The notes beneath the pieces were generated by a model. The model was given only the letters and a program-made list of their open reading frames with translations. It did no database searches and had not been told where the DNA came from. Made by a program: the position numbers and the translations under genes. DNA of 64,000 bases. It comes from Novosphingobium sp. 32-60-15 (lineage in GTDB: Bacteria; Pseudomonadota; Alphaproteobacteria; Sphingomonadales; Sphingomonadaceae). The stretch spans positions 1 to 64,000 of the forward strand of contig NZ_NCEN01000003.1 of the NCBI RefSeq assembly GCF_002280675.1, written 5' to 3'. Of the stretch, positions 28,191 to 35,997 are shown in pieces (within the stretch, counting starts at the first letter, position 1; the number at the start of each line of letters is the position of its first letter).

Positions 28191-29036
28191 TTACGCTTTG
28201 CCAGCGTTGGCCATCTTTTGCAGCGTGTCGAACAGGCCGGGTGTTTCGGGGTCCCAACTGTGGCGCGGGCCAATGGTGATGCCGCCATCAACCAGCAACG
28301 ACGTTCCGGTGATGAAGCTTGCGGCCTCACTGGCAAGGAACAACACGGCCTGTGCAATGTCGTCGGCTTGTCCGCCGCGCGCAACCGGCTGGGCCTGTGT
28401 GGACATCGCCGCGATTGCACCTTTGGCCTGAAGCTCAAGCTCTTCGGGCATGCCCAGTGCGCTGGTGAAGATGTTGGTGTTGATAAAGCCGGGCTGCACT
28501 GCATTCACGCGGATCTGATGCCTGGCAAGATCAGCAGCGGCGGTCTTGGTAAGGTGCAATACACCTGCCTTGGCCACGGCATAAGCGGTGGGGGAATAAC
28601 CCGGCCCGATGGCGGCAACGCTGGATGTGTTGACGAACGATGCGCCCTTGCGTCCGATCATGTGCGGCACGGCATAGCGAATGCCGAACGCAACCGAGCG
28701 CAGCAGCAAATCCATCGTACGGTCCCAGCCTTCCGGCTCGATCTCGTCAATGGTTGCACGATCACCGCCAGCACCGGCATTGTTGAACACGCAATCGATG
28801 CCGCCCGTTTCGCCCGCCGCGAGGTCCATCAACGCCTTGATGTCTTCTGTTTTCGTCACATCGCAGCGCGCCGTAACGATGGTGCCGTTTGACGCTGCAG
28901 CCATCGCGCAAAGGCCGTCTTCATCGATGTCTGCGGCAAACACGGTTGCGCCTTCGCCCGAAAAGGCAAGCGCGGTGGCACGGCCAATGCCGGACGCTGC
29001 GCCGGTTACGACGATTGTTTTACGCTCAAATCGCAA
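28191..29036 (-). CDS. Short-chain dehydrogenase/reductase
   Basis: 281-residue classical SDR. The cofactor motif TGAASGIG is at about 11-18, NNAG is in FNNAGAGG, and the catalytic Ser-Tyr-Lys is in NTSSVAA and YAVAKAG. An acidic residue after strand 2 (AADIDE) suggests NAD(H). It probably acts on a hydroxyacyl or cyclic alcohol intermediate in the same catabolic route as the acyl-CoA dehydrogenases. Its 5' end faces the divergent acyl-CoA dehydrogenase pair across 182 bp. Confidence 0.93.
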   Translation of the reverse strand: MRFERKTIVVTGAASGIGRATALAFSGEGATVFAADIDEDGLCAMAAASNGTIVTARCDVTKTEDIKALMDLAAGETGGIDCVFNNAGAGGDRATIDEIEPEGWDRTMDLLLRSVAFGIRYAVPHMIGRKGASFVNTSSVAAIGPGYSPTAYAVAKAGVLHLTKTAAADLARHQIRVNAVQPGFINTNIFTSALGMPEELELQAKGAIAAMSTQAQPVARGGQADDIAQAVLFLASEAASFITGTSLLVDGGITIGPRHSWDPETPGLFDTLQKMANAGKA

Positions 29037-29170
29037 AGGGTCTCTCCCAGACCGGATTATGGCCTCAGCTTAGGCCCGATCCGGCCGCCGTCAACGCTTG
29101 TCAGGTTTACGCTACGGCATGCTGGCTTGCCCGAAATGTCAGGAATCCTTCAAGATTCAGCACTTGCCAG

Positions 29171-29202
29171 AACCTTGCGACTCGCCTTAACCTTGCGATT
29201 AA
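29171..29202 (+). promoter_or_regulatory. Promoter with direct repeats before the acyl-CoA dehydrogenase pair
   Basis: AACCTTGCGA occurs twice, at 29171-29180 and 29189-29198, in a head-to-tail repeat with an 18-bp period. Within it, TTGCGA (29175) and GATTAA (29197) are spaced 16 bp and resemble a sigma-70 promoter 17 bp before the ATG. The repeat could be an operator. Confidence 0.35.
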
Positions 29203-29218
29203 AGAGAGGAGCGCAAAT

Positions 29219-30394
29219 ATGTCTGACCTTGATGGTTTCCGTCAGGAAATCCGCGATTGGCTGGAGGCCAATTGCCCCGCCGAGATGCGCGAACCTGCGC
29301 GTGATGAAGCCGACATCTGTTGGGGTGGCCGCAACTTCAAATTCAAGAACCCCGCCCAGAAGGCATGGCTCGAAGCCTGCGTTGCCAAAGGCTACACCGT
29401 GCCCGATTGGCCCGAGGCCTATGGCGGTGCAGGCATGTCTCCGGCGCAGGCGAAGATCTGGCGCGAGGAATGCGCCCGCATCGGTGCGCGGCCCCCGTTG
29501 TCCAGCTTCGGCATCTGGATGCTCGGCCCTGCCTTGCTGAAGTTCGGCACCGAGGAACAGAAGGTCCATTATCTCGGCGAAATCGCTCGCGGTGAAATCC
29601 GGTGGTGCCAGGGCTATTCCGAACCCGGTTCCGGCTCCGATCTGGTCAGTCTGCAAACTTTTGGTGAGGAAGTCATCGATCCGGTGGGAGGTGACCATTG
29701 GGTCGTCAATGGCCAGAAAATCTGGACGTCCTACGCTGACAAGGCCGACTGGATTTTCTGCCTCGTCCGCACTGACAAGGCCAATACCTATCAGGGCATC
29801 AGTTTCCTGCTGTTCGATATGACTACACCGGGCGTCACGACCAAGCCGATCAAACTTATCAGCGGCAATTCGCCTTTCTGTGAAACGTTCTTCGATGATG
29901 TGAAGGTGCCCAAGCACCAGATCGTGGGGCAACTCAATCGCGGGTGGGATGTGGCCAAGTACCTGCTCGGCCATGAGCGCGAGATGATTTCGGGCGCGGG
30001 CGGCGGTGACCGCATGAATGCCATCGGCGCGGTCGTCGCGCGCAATGGTCTGGATGATCCGATCCTGCGGGCAGAACTGGCAATGTTCGATGTCGATGCG
30101 CTGGCCTATGCCGCGATGGGCGAGAAGTTCCTTGATGAAGCCAAAGTCGGCAAGGCGCATCCCGCACAGCCCAACATGATGAAATATGTCGGCACAGAAC
30201 TGAACAAGCGCCGTCACGAACTGCTGATGGCCGCAGGCGGCGCAACCGCGCTGGAATGGGACAGCGAGCGTACCAATGGCGGCACGCCTGCGCGGAGCTG
30301 GCTGCGCACCAAGGCAAACTCGATCGAAGGCGGCACCAGCGAAGTCATGCTCAACGTCGTTGCCAAACGCATCCTTGAATTGCCGGGGGCCTGA
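29219..30394 (+). CDS. Acyl-CoA dehydrogenase (catalytic-type partner)
   Basis: 391 residues from ATG 29219 (MSDLDGFRQEIRDW), with GAGAGGAG upstream. FAD/substrate block QGYSEPGSGSDL and the catalytic-base loop SIEGGTSEVM are both present, so this copy looks active. It lies 3 bp before the 30398 acyl-CoA dehydrogenase. Such adjacent dissimilar pairs in steroid- and terpenoid-degrading bacteria form heterotetramers. A longer open frame to 28889 runs antisense to the SDR gene and is not used. Confidence 0.93.
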   Translation: MSDLDGFRQEIRDWLEANCPAEMREPARDEADICWGGRNFKFKNPAQKAWLEACVAKGYTVPDWPEAYGGAGMSPAQAKIWREECARIGARPPLSSFGIWMLGPALLKFGTEEQKVHYLGEIARGEIRWCQGYSEPGSGSDLVSLQTFGEEVIDPVGGDHWVVNGQKIWTSYADKADWIFCLVRTDKANTYQGISFLLFDMTTPGVTTKPIKLISGNSPFCETFFDDVKVPKHQIVGQLNRGWDVAKYLLGHEREMISGAGGGDRMNAIGAVVARNGLDDPILRAELAMFDVDALAYAAMGEKFLDEAKVGKAHPAQPNMMKYVGTELNKRRHELLMAAGGATALEWDSERTNGGTPARSWLRTKANSIEGGTSEVMLNVVAKRILELPGA

Positions 30395-30397
30395 TCC

Positions 30398-31537
30398 ATG
30401 CCACTAGATCACACCGAAGATCAGGCGATGCTGGCCGATACCGTCACAGGCTTCATGGCCGATGCAGGCGGCATCAAGCAGCAGCTGCGCCATTTCCGCG
30501 ATATGGATTGCAAGGACGGCTTCGGCCACGCCTTGTGGAAGCAGTTTGCCGAAATGGGCCTGACCGGCATGCTGGCGGAAGAGGCCGATGGCGGGCTGGC
30601 CATGGGCCATGTCGAGGCGGGCATCGTGCTCAAGGAAATCGGGCGGAACCTAACGCCGTCACCTTTCCTTACCACCTCGGTCATGGGCGTCACCGCCTTG
30701 TCCGGCGGATCGGATGACTTGCGCGGGCGCTGGCTTCCCGGTGTGATTGCGGGCGATAGCGTGCTGGCCATCGCCATTGATGAAAGCCCCAAGCACCGCC
30801 CCGAACGCATCGCCTGCCGCGCGGAAAAGGCGGGTAACGGCTTCCGGCTGTCCGGCTCAAAAGCGTTCGTGGTGCAGGGCGCATCGGCAGACGCGATCAT
30901 CGTCGCCGCGCGCACTTCGGGCAGCGACAGTGACGACGATGGCATCACGCTGTTTGCCGTGCCCAAGGACGCTTCGGGGATTTCCCACGAAAACCTGCGG
31001 CTGGTCGATAGCGCGATGGCCAGCAATATCACCTTCGACAATGTTGAACTGGATGGCGATTGCGTGATCGGCGATGTCGATGGCGGGCGGGCTTTGCTGA
31101 ACAAAGTGCTGAATGCAGGGCGTATCGGCGCGGCGGCAGAGCTGACCGGCGTGGGGCAGGGGGCGTTTGACATCACGACCGCTTACCTCAAAACCCGCAA
31201 GCAATTCGGGAAGCTGATTGGTGAATTTCAGGCGCTCCAGCACCGCGCCGCGCATCTTTATTCCGAACTCGAAATCGCCACAGCGGCTGTGATCAAGGCC
31301 CAGCAATTGCTGGACGGCGGATCGGAAAAGGCCGAACTGATGGTCTCGGTCGCCAAGGCCAAGGCTGCGCGCACATGCAATCTGGCGGTGCGCGAAGGCG
31401 TGCAGATGCACGGCGGGGTCGGCATGACTGATGAATACGATATCGGCCTGTATATGAAGCGTGACCGCTCGCTCGGCGAATTTATGGGCGATCAATATTA
31501 CCATGCAGAGCGCGTCGCCCGACTGAACGGCTATTGA
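30398..31537 (+). CDS. Acyl-CoA dehydrogenase (non-canonical partner)
   Basis: 379 residues, more divergent. The family fold is seen in TRKQFGKLIGEFQALQH and MHGGVGMTDEYD, but the base loop is RSLGEFMGDQYYH and lacks the EGT/EGG motif of the upstream partner. It is therefore a candidate for the non-catalytic subunit of an alpha2beta2 acyl-CoA dehydrogenase, as in ChsE1/E2-like pairs. It is followed 9 bp later by an SDR gene in the same operon. The substrate is unknown. Confidence 0.9.
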   Translation: MPLDHTEDQAMLADTVTGFMADAGGIKQQLRHFRDMDCKDGFGHALWKQFAEMGLTGMLAEEADGGLAMGHVEAGIVLKEIGRNLTPSPFLTTSVMGVTALSGGSDDLRGRWLPGVIAGDSVLAIAIDESPKHRPERIACRAEKAGNGFRLSGSKAFVVQGASADAIIVAARTSGSDSDDDGITLFAVPKDASGISHENLRLVDSAMASNITFDNVELDGDCVIGDVDGGRALLNKVLNAGRIGAAAELTGVGQGAFDITTAYLKTRKQFGKLIGEFQALQHRAAHLYSELEIATAAVIKAQQLLDGGSEKAELMVSVAKAKAARTCNLAVREGVQMHGGVGMTDEYDIGLYMKRDRSLGEFMGDQYYHAERVARLNGY

Positions 31538-31546
31538 GGATCAGAC

Positions 31547-32350
31547 ATGGATTTCAGCAAACTGTTCAGCCTTGAAGGCCGCATTGCCGTTGTTACAGGC
31601 GGTTCGCGCGGGATCGGCGCGATGATTGCCGAAGGGTTCATCGCGGCGGGCTGTGCGCGGGTCTATATCACCGCGCGCAAGGCTGCCGTGGTCGAGGAAA
31701 CCGCTGCGCGATTGGGCGAGCGCTGCATCGCGCTGCCGGGCGATATTGCCACTGTCCAAGGCATTGAACGCCTTGCCGCCGATCTTGCTGCGCGTGAAGG
31801 CAGGATTGATATCCTCGTCAACAATGCCGGGGTTGCATGGGGCGCAGAGTTTGAGGACTTTCCCGAAGCCGGTTGGGACAAGGTCATGGACCTTAATGTC
31901 AAAACGCCGTTCTTTTTGACACAGAAGCTGCATGGCCTGCTGATGGCAGCGGCAAGCAACGGCCAGCCTGCCAAAGTCATCAATATCGCCTCTGTAGATG
32001 GTTTGCGCCCCAATCCGTGGGAAACATATAGCTATCAAGCGTCCAAGGCTGCGCTTATTCACCTGACCAAACGGATGGCGGCAAGGTTGATCCGCGACAA
32101 CATCGTGGTCAGTTGCATCTGCCCCGGAGCATTCCCGTCAGAAATGAACAAGGCAGCGGCGAAAAACCCCGAGGGATCGTCAAAAGGCATCCCCTCGGGC
32201 CGGGTTGGTACAATCGAGGATATGGCTGGCGGCGCAATTTACCTCGCCAGCAGGGCAGGCGATTACGTGGTGGGAACGCCATTGCCAATCGATGGCGGCA
32301 TTGTGAACGGCTGGATACCCGATGGTGCGGTCGATCCATCGGGGCATTGA
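31547..32350 (+). CDS. Short-chain dehydrogenase/reductase
   Basis: 267-residue classical SDR at the end of the acyl-CoA dehydrogenase operon. It has TGGSRGIG at the N-terminus, NNAG, and the catalytic residues in INIASVDG and YSYQASKAAL. The basic residues after strand 2 (ITARKAA) fit NADP(H). The sequence is closest in style to 3-oxoacyl-reductase or gluconate-5-dehydrogenase-like SDRs. In this operon it may act on a beta-hydroxy or beta-keto acyl-CoA intermediate. Confidence 0.92.
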   Translation: MDFSKLFSLEGRIAVVTGGSRGIGAMIAEGFIAAGCARVYITARKAAVVEETAARLGERCIALPGDIATVQGIERLAADLAAREGRIDILVNNAGVAWGAEFEDFPEAGWDKVMDLNVKTPFFLTQKLHGLLMAAASNGQPAKVINIASVDGLRPNPWETYSYQASKAALIHLTKRMAARLIRDNIVVSCICPGAFPSEMNKAAAKNPEGSSKGIPSGRVGTIEDMAGGAIYLASRAGDYVVGTPLPIDGGIVNGWIPDGAVDPSGH

Positions 32351-32385
32351 TCGCGCACCGCGCGATGCCCATTGTCCCGAATCTC

Positions 32386-32414
32386 TGGACAAACCAGCCG
32401 CGCCTCGCCATATG
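32386..32414 (+). promoter_or_regulatory. Promoter of the SRP RNA gene
   Basis: TGGACA (32386-32391) and CATATG (32409-32414) with a 17-base spacer. Transcription would start near 32421, exactly where the folded RNA begins. Confidence 0.6.
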
Positions 32415-32420
32415 CCGCGT

Positions 32421-32513
32421 CGGGAGTCGGTCGGACGCTTGCGTCCGCCAACCTGGTCAGGTCCGGAAGGAAGCAGCCACAACGGTTTGCGGCGGGTCGG
32501 CCGGCTCCTTTTT
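32421..32513 (+). ncRNA. ffs: Signal recognition particle RNA (small, 4.5S type)
   Basis: Bacterial SRP RNA, which binds Ffh to target ribosomes to the membrane. The near-invariant apical sequence GGTCAGGTCCGGAAGGAAGC lies at 32455-32474. The 5' end (GGAGTCGGTCGG at 32423) pairs over about 12 positions with the 3' end (ending GGCTCC at 32508), followed by TTTTT. The length of about 90 nucleotides suits the small form. It lies between the SDR gene and dnaX, a frequent neighbour of ffs. Confidence 0.93.
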
Positions 32514-32578
32514 CCTTTTCCACCCATTACGCCGCCCCCCCTTCGACAATGGGCCCGCGAGTTCCTACATAGGACGCA

Positions 32579-34420
32579 ATGGGCGATTCACCTGACATAT
32601 TCGGCGATGGGCCGGACGACGAAATTCCGGGGCCAAGCGCGGACGAGCTTGAGGCTGCGGGGCAGTCGTCGATGTTTGGCGAACCTGCACCTGTAACCGC
32701 TCCGGCACCAGCGCCGTTAGAGCTTACACTGCCGTCACCTGCGCCTGCACCACCACCAACGGTCCAGCCCTATCGCGTGCTGGCGCGCAAGTATCGCTCA
32801 CAAACATTTGCCGAACTGATCGGGCAGGATGCGATGGTGCAAACGCTAGCCAATGCGATCCGGCGTGATCGTCTGGCGCACGCGTTCTTGATGACCGGTG
32901 TGCGCGGGGTTGGCAAAACCTCGACCGCGCGCCTCATTGCCAAGGCGCTGAACTGCATCGGGCCTGACGGGCAGGGCGGGCCGACCATCGATCCGTGTGG
33001 GGTGTGCGAACCGTGCATCGCGATCGCCGAGGGTCGCCATATCGATGTTATCGAGATGGACGCAGCTTCGAACACTGGCGTGGATGACGTGCGCGAGATC
33101 ATCGAAGCGGTGCGCTATGCCGCCGTCTCTGCGCGCTACAAGATCTACATCGTTGACGAAGTTCACATGCTGACGCGCAATGCTTTCAATGCGTTGCTCA
33201 AGACGCTTGAGGAACCGCCTGCGCATGTGAAGTTTTTGTTTGCCACCACCGAAGTCGACAAGCTGCCGGTCACGGTGCTGTCGCGCTGCCAGCGATTCGA
33301 TCTCAAGCGCATTCCGGCGCCCCTTCTCGCTAGCCATTTCGCCATGATCTGCGAAAAGGAAGGCGTCGAGGCAGATGCCGAAGCGCTGTCGATGGTCGCA
33401 GCGGCGGCAGAAGGATCGGTGCGTGATGGCCTGTCGATTCTTGATCAGGCGATAAGCCACGCCGATCTGGTTGGCAGCGATGATGGCCGCACACATGTTT
33501 CGGCAGACCAGGTCAGGCAGATGCTTGGCCTTGCCGACAAGACGATGCAGCGCCGCCTGCTCGAAGCGGTGCTTTCGGGCAAGGGCAACACGGTGCTCGA
33601 AGAAGTGGCGCAGCAATACGCGCTCGGCATTGAACCCATAGCGATGATGCGCGCGCAGATGGACGTGGTTCACCGCGTGACCGTGACGCAAATTGGCGGA
33701 GTTGGCCCTGATGTGCGCTCTACCGAAGAACGCGAAGCGCTCGAAGCGTGGGCCAAAACGCTGGCGGCAGGGCAATTGCATCGTCTCTGGCAATTGCTGC
33801 TCAAGGGCTACGATGAAGTAAAGACCGCGCCCGATCCGCTGGTGGCGGCGCAAATGGCGCTGTTGCGCGTGATGCACGCGGCTGAAATGCCCGATCCCGG
33901 CGGCCTTATCCGCAAGCTTGAGGAACTGTCATCGCGCCCAGCCGTTGCCATGCAAGTTCCCGTCGATGGGGCAAGGGCAGTTGGGGCAGGGGCAGTTGGG
34001 GTGGGGGCACTGGCAACGCCTGCGCCGCCAGCCGCTGTCAATTGGGAAGCGTTGGTTGAACAAGTTGAGCATGTTTCACCGCTCGTCGGGTCTACGATGC
34101 GCCTTGCCGTGCGGATTGTTGACCTTCAGCCCGGTGTGCTGCGCTATCAATTGGCATCGGGCGTCCCCGGCGATCCGGGTGCGGAAATCCGCCGTGCACT
34201 GAATCATGTGACGGGTGATGCGTGGATTGTTGAACAGGCTGAAGGTAATGCCGCGCCTAGCCTTGAAGAAATACGGGCGGCCCAAGTGGCGGCAGATGCT
34301 GTCGCGCTGAAGCAGGACCCGCTGGTGAAAGCCGCGCTTGAGGCATTTCCCGGCGCCGTGATCGTTGATGAAGAAAGCTCGCGAGAGCACGAAAAAAGAC
34401 CTTGGAGCAAACGCGCATGA
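32579..34420 (+). CDS. dnaX: DNA polymerase III subunits gamma/tau
   Basis: Clamp-loader ATPase of the replicative polymerase, 613 residues. An N-terminal Pro/Ala-rich extension (about 1-60) precedes YRVLARKYRSQTFAELIGQD. Walker A is GVRGVGKTST, the zinc knuckle is CGVCEPC, and LSRCQRFDLK is the SRC motif. No obvious A-rich slippery site for a gamma frameshift is visible. A short in-frame Gly/Ala/Val repeat lies around 33967-34015 in the linker. The stop overlaps the ybaB start (ATGA). Confidence 0.97.
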   Translation: MGDSPDIFGDGPDDEIPGPSADELEAAGQSSMFGEPAPVTAPAPAPLELTLPSPAPAPPPTVQPYRVLARKYRSQTFAELIGQDAMVQTLANAIRRDRLAHAFLMTGVRGVGKTSTARLIAKALNCIGPDGQGGPTIDPCGVCEPCIAIAEGRHIDVIEMDAASNTGVDDVREIIEAVRYAAVSARYKIYIVDEVHMLTRNAFNALLKTLEEPPAHVKFLFATTEVDKLPVTVLSRCQRFDLKRIPAPLLASHFAMICEKEGVEADAEALSMVAAAAEGSVRDGLSILDQAISHADLVGSDDGRTHVSADQVRQMLGLADKTMQRRLLEAVLSGKGNTVLEEVAQQYALGIEPIAMMRAQMDVVHRVTVTQIGGVGPDVRSTEEREALEAWAKTLAAGQLHRLWQLLLKGYDEVKTAPDPLVAAQMALLRVMHAAEMPDPGGLIRKLEELSSRPAVAMQVPVDGARAVGAGAVGVGALATPAPPAAVNWEALVEQVEHVSPLVGSTMRLAVRIVDLQPGVLRYQLASGVPGDPGAEIRRALNHVTGDAWIVEQAEGNAAPSLEEIRAAQVAADAVALKQDPLVKAALEAFPGAVIVDEESSREHEKRPWSKRA

Positions 34421-34752
34421 AGTCGATGGAAGAGATGATCCAGGCCGCCCAAGCAGCGGCGCAGACCATCCAGAAGCAAATGGAAGACGCCCAGGCGACG
34501 CTCGATTCCATCGAGGTTGAGGGCGTTGCAGGCGGTGGGCTGGTGCGTATCCGCGCGTCTGCCAAAGGCCGCGTGATCGCCGTATCGCTTGACGATAGCC
34601 TGATCGTACCAGCCGACAAGGGCATCCTCGAAGACCTCGTCGCCGCCGCCTTTAACGATGCGCGCGGCAAAGCCGACGCGGCTGCAGCAGAAGAGATGCA
34701 GAAAGTGCAGATGGCCGCTGGCATCCCGCCGGGCTTCAAGCTGCCGTTCTGA
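34417..34752 (+). CDS. YbaB/EbfC family nucleoid-associated protein
   Basis: 111 residues from ATG 34417 (MKSMEEMIQ), overlapping the dnaX stop by four bases (ATGA), so it is translationally coupled. A helical N-terminus (AAQAAAQTIQKQMEDAQ) and the GVAGGGLVRIRASAKGRV strand region are typical of this dimeric DNA-binding protein. The dnaX-ybaB pair is widely conserved, usually followed by recR; here mlaA follows instead. Confidence 0.93.
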   Translation: MKSMEEMIQAAQAAAQTIQKQMEDAQATLDSIEVEGVAGGGLVRIRASAKGRVIAVSLDDSLIVPADKGILEDLVAAAFNDARGKADAAAAEEMQKVQMAAGIPPGFKLPF

Positions 34753-34780
34753 TCGGACTGATTATCAAGGGAATTCAGAC

Positions 34781-35818
34781 TTGAGTCTAACTGTTCTGGC
34801 CGGCGCGGCGCTCATCGCAAGCGCTACGGTTCCTGCTGCGGATTCGTCTGTGCAAGACGCAACGCCGCAGGCCACTTTGGAGCCACCCGCGCCGTCCGTT
34901 CAGCCCCGAACACCCTCTGAAACACCCGTCACTTTGCCGGTACCCGGATTTGCGCCAGTCACAGACGGAACGCCACCGCCAGCAGCGCCGCTTGACGAAA
35001 CCAGCCAGCCTGCGGAACAGGGCATCGTCGTTTCGGGCGAACGCAGCCCTGCGCAAGATCCGATGCAGTCTGTAAATCAAGCCTCTTATGATGCGGTGCA
35101 GGCAGTTGACGGTGCCGTAATTGCGCCGGTTGCCATGCAGTATAAAAAGGCCATTCCGCGCCCGGTCCGCACGGGTCTGCGCAATTTTTTGGTCAACCTG
35201 ACCGAACCCATCGTTGCGCTTAATTTCTTGCTGCAATTGAAGCCGGGCAAGGCCGCTGAAACGCTTGGCCGTTTTGCGATCAATTCAACCATCGGCATTG
35301 TCGGGGTGATGGACGTTGCCAAGGCCAAGCCGTTCAACTTGCCCTATCGCCGCAACGGTTTTGGCTACACATTCGGCTATTACGGCATAGGCAACGGGCC
35401 ATATATGTTTCTGCCGCTGGTTGGTGCCACAACGCTGCGGGATGTTATCGGCCTTGGCCTTGACCGGTTCCTCATGCCCTTTGCTGTGGGTGGGCCGTTG
35501 CGCCATCCGGCATACGTCTATGGCGGCTTTGTCGTGCGCTCGCTTGATGACAGGGTTGAAAATGATGAACTGTTCAAGCGGATTGACGAGGAATCCAATC
35601 CTTACGCTTCATATCGCGAATTCTATCTCAAGACCCGTCAGGCAGAAATTGACGCGTTGAAAGGCAAGGCCGATTTCCAGCAGGAAGGCTCAATCATCTT
35701 GCCCGAAGCCGTTGCGGAAGTGGCTGCTGAAGTGCAAGTCCCTGTAACGCCAACAATTGTGTTCATTTCGCAACCCGTCGTTCAACCGTTGCCTGCAGAT
35801 TACGTGCCTCCGCGCTAA
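34781..35818 (+). CDS. mlaA: MlaA/VacJ family lipid-asymmetry protein
   Basis: A 345-residue outer-membrane lipid transport protein of the MlaA family, which removes phospholipids from the outer leaflet. The start is TTG at 34781 with AAGGGA upstream, giving a signal-peptide-like leader (LTVLAGAALIASATVPAA) without a lipobox cysteine. A Pro-rich linker precedes the MlaA domain (from about 120), with NFLVNLTEPIVALNFLLQ and GPYMFLPLVGATTLRD. The C-terminal tail has no known motif. It is 29 bp after ybaB. Confidence 0.9.
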   Translation: MSLTVLAGAALIASATVPAADSSVQDATPQATLEPPAPSVQPRTPSETPVTLPVPGFAPVTDGTPPPAAPLDETSQPAEQGIVVSGERSPAQDPMQSVNQASYDAVQAVDGAVIAPVAMQYKKAIPRPVRTGLRNFLVNLTEPIVALNFLLQLKPGKAAETLGRFAINSTIGIVGVMDVAKAKPFNLPYRRNGFGYTFGYYGIGNGPYMFLPLVGATTLRDVIGLGLDRFLMPFAVGGPLRHPAYVYGGFVVRSLDDRVENDELFKRIDEESNPYASYREFYLKTRQAEIDALKGKADFQQEGSIILPEAVAEVAAEVQVPVTPTIVFISQPVVQPLPADYVPPR

Positions 35819-35919
35819 ACCAGCGCGCGGGCTTACACTCACCACCGGGTTAACTGATTTTCCATCGGCTCAAGTGGCATTGTTGTGCGCATGATCCACA
35901 AAGGATGTGCTGAAAGCCA

Positions 35920-35947
35920 TTGCGACAGCGACAGGGCACCCCCATAT
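35920..35947 (+). promoter_or_regulatory. Heat-shock-type promoter of lon
   Basis: CCCCATAT at 35940-35947 matches the RpoH -10 element (CCCCATNT), with TTGCGA 14 bp upstream (35920-35925) as a -35. It is 50 bp before the lon ATG. This would fit lon being a heat-shock gene. Confidence 0.45.
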
Positions 35948-35997
35948 CCGGACTATGCCCAGGGCAGTATGCCCGGAACGACGGAAACGAAGTAAAA

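Noticed and set aside
33900..34080. Slippery site for dnaX frameshifting
   Set aside because: No A-AAA-AAG-type heptamer or hairpin; the G/C-rich repeats there are a linker.
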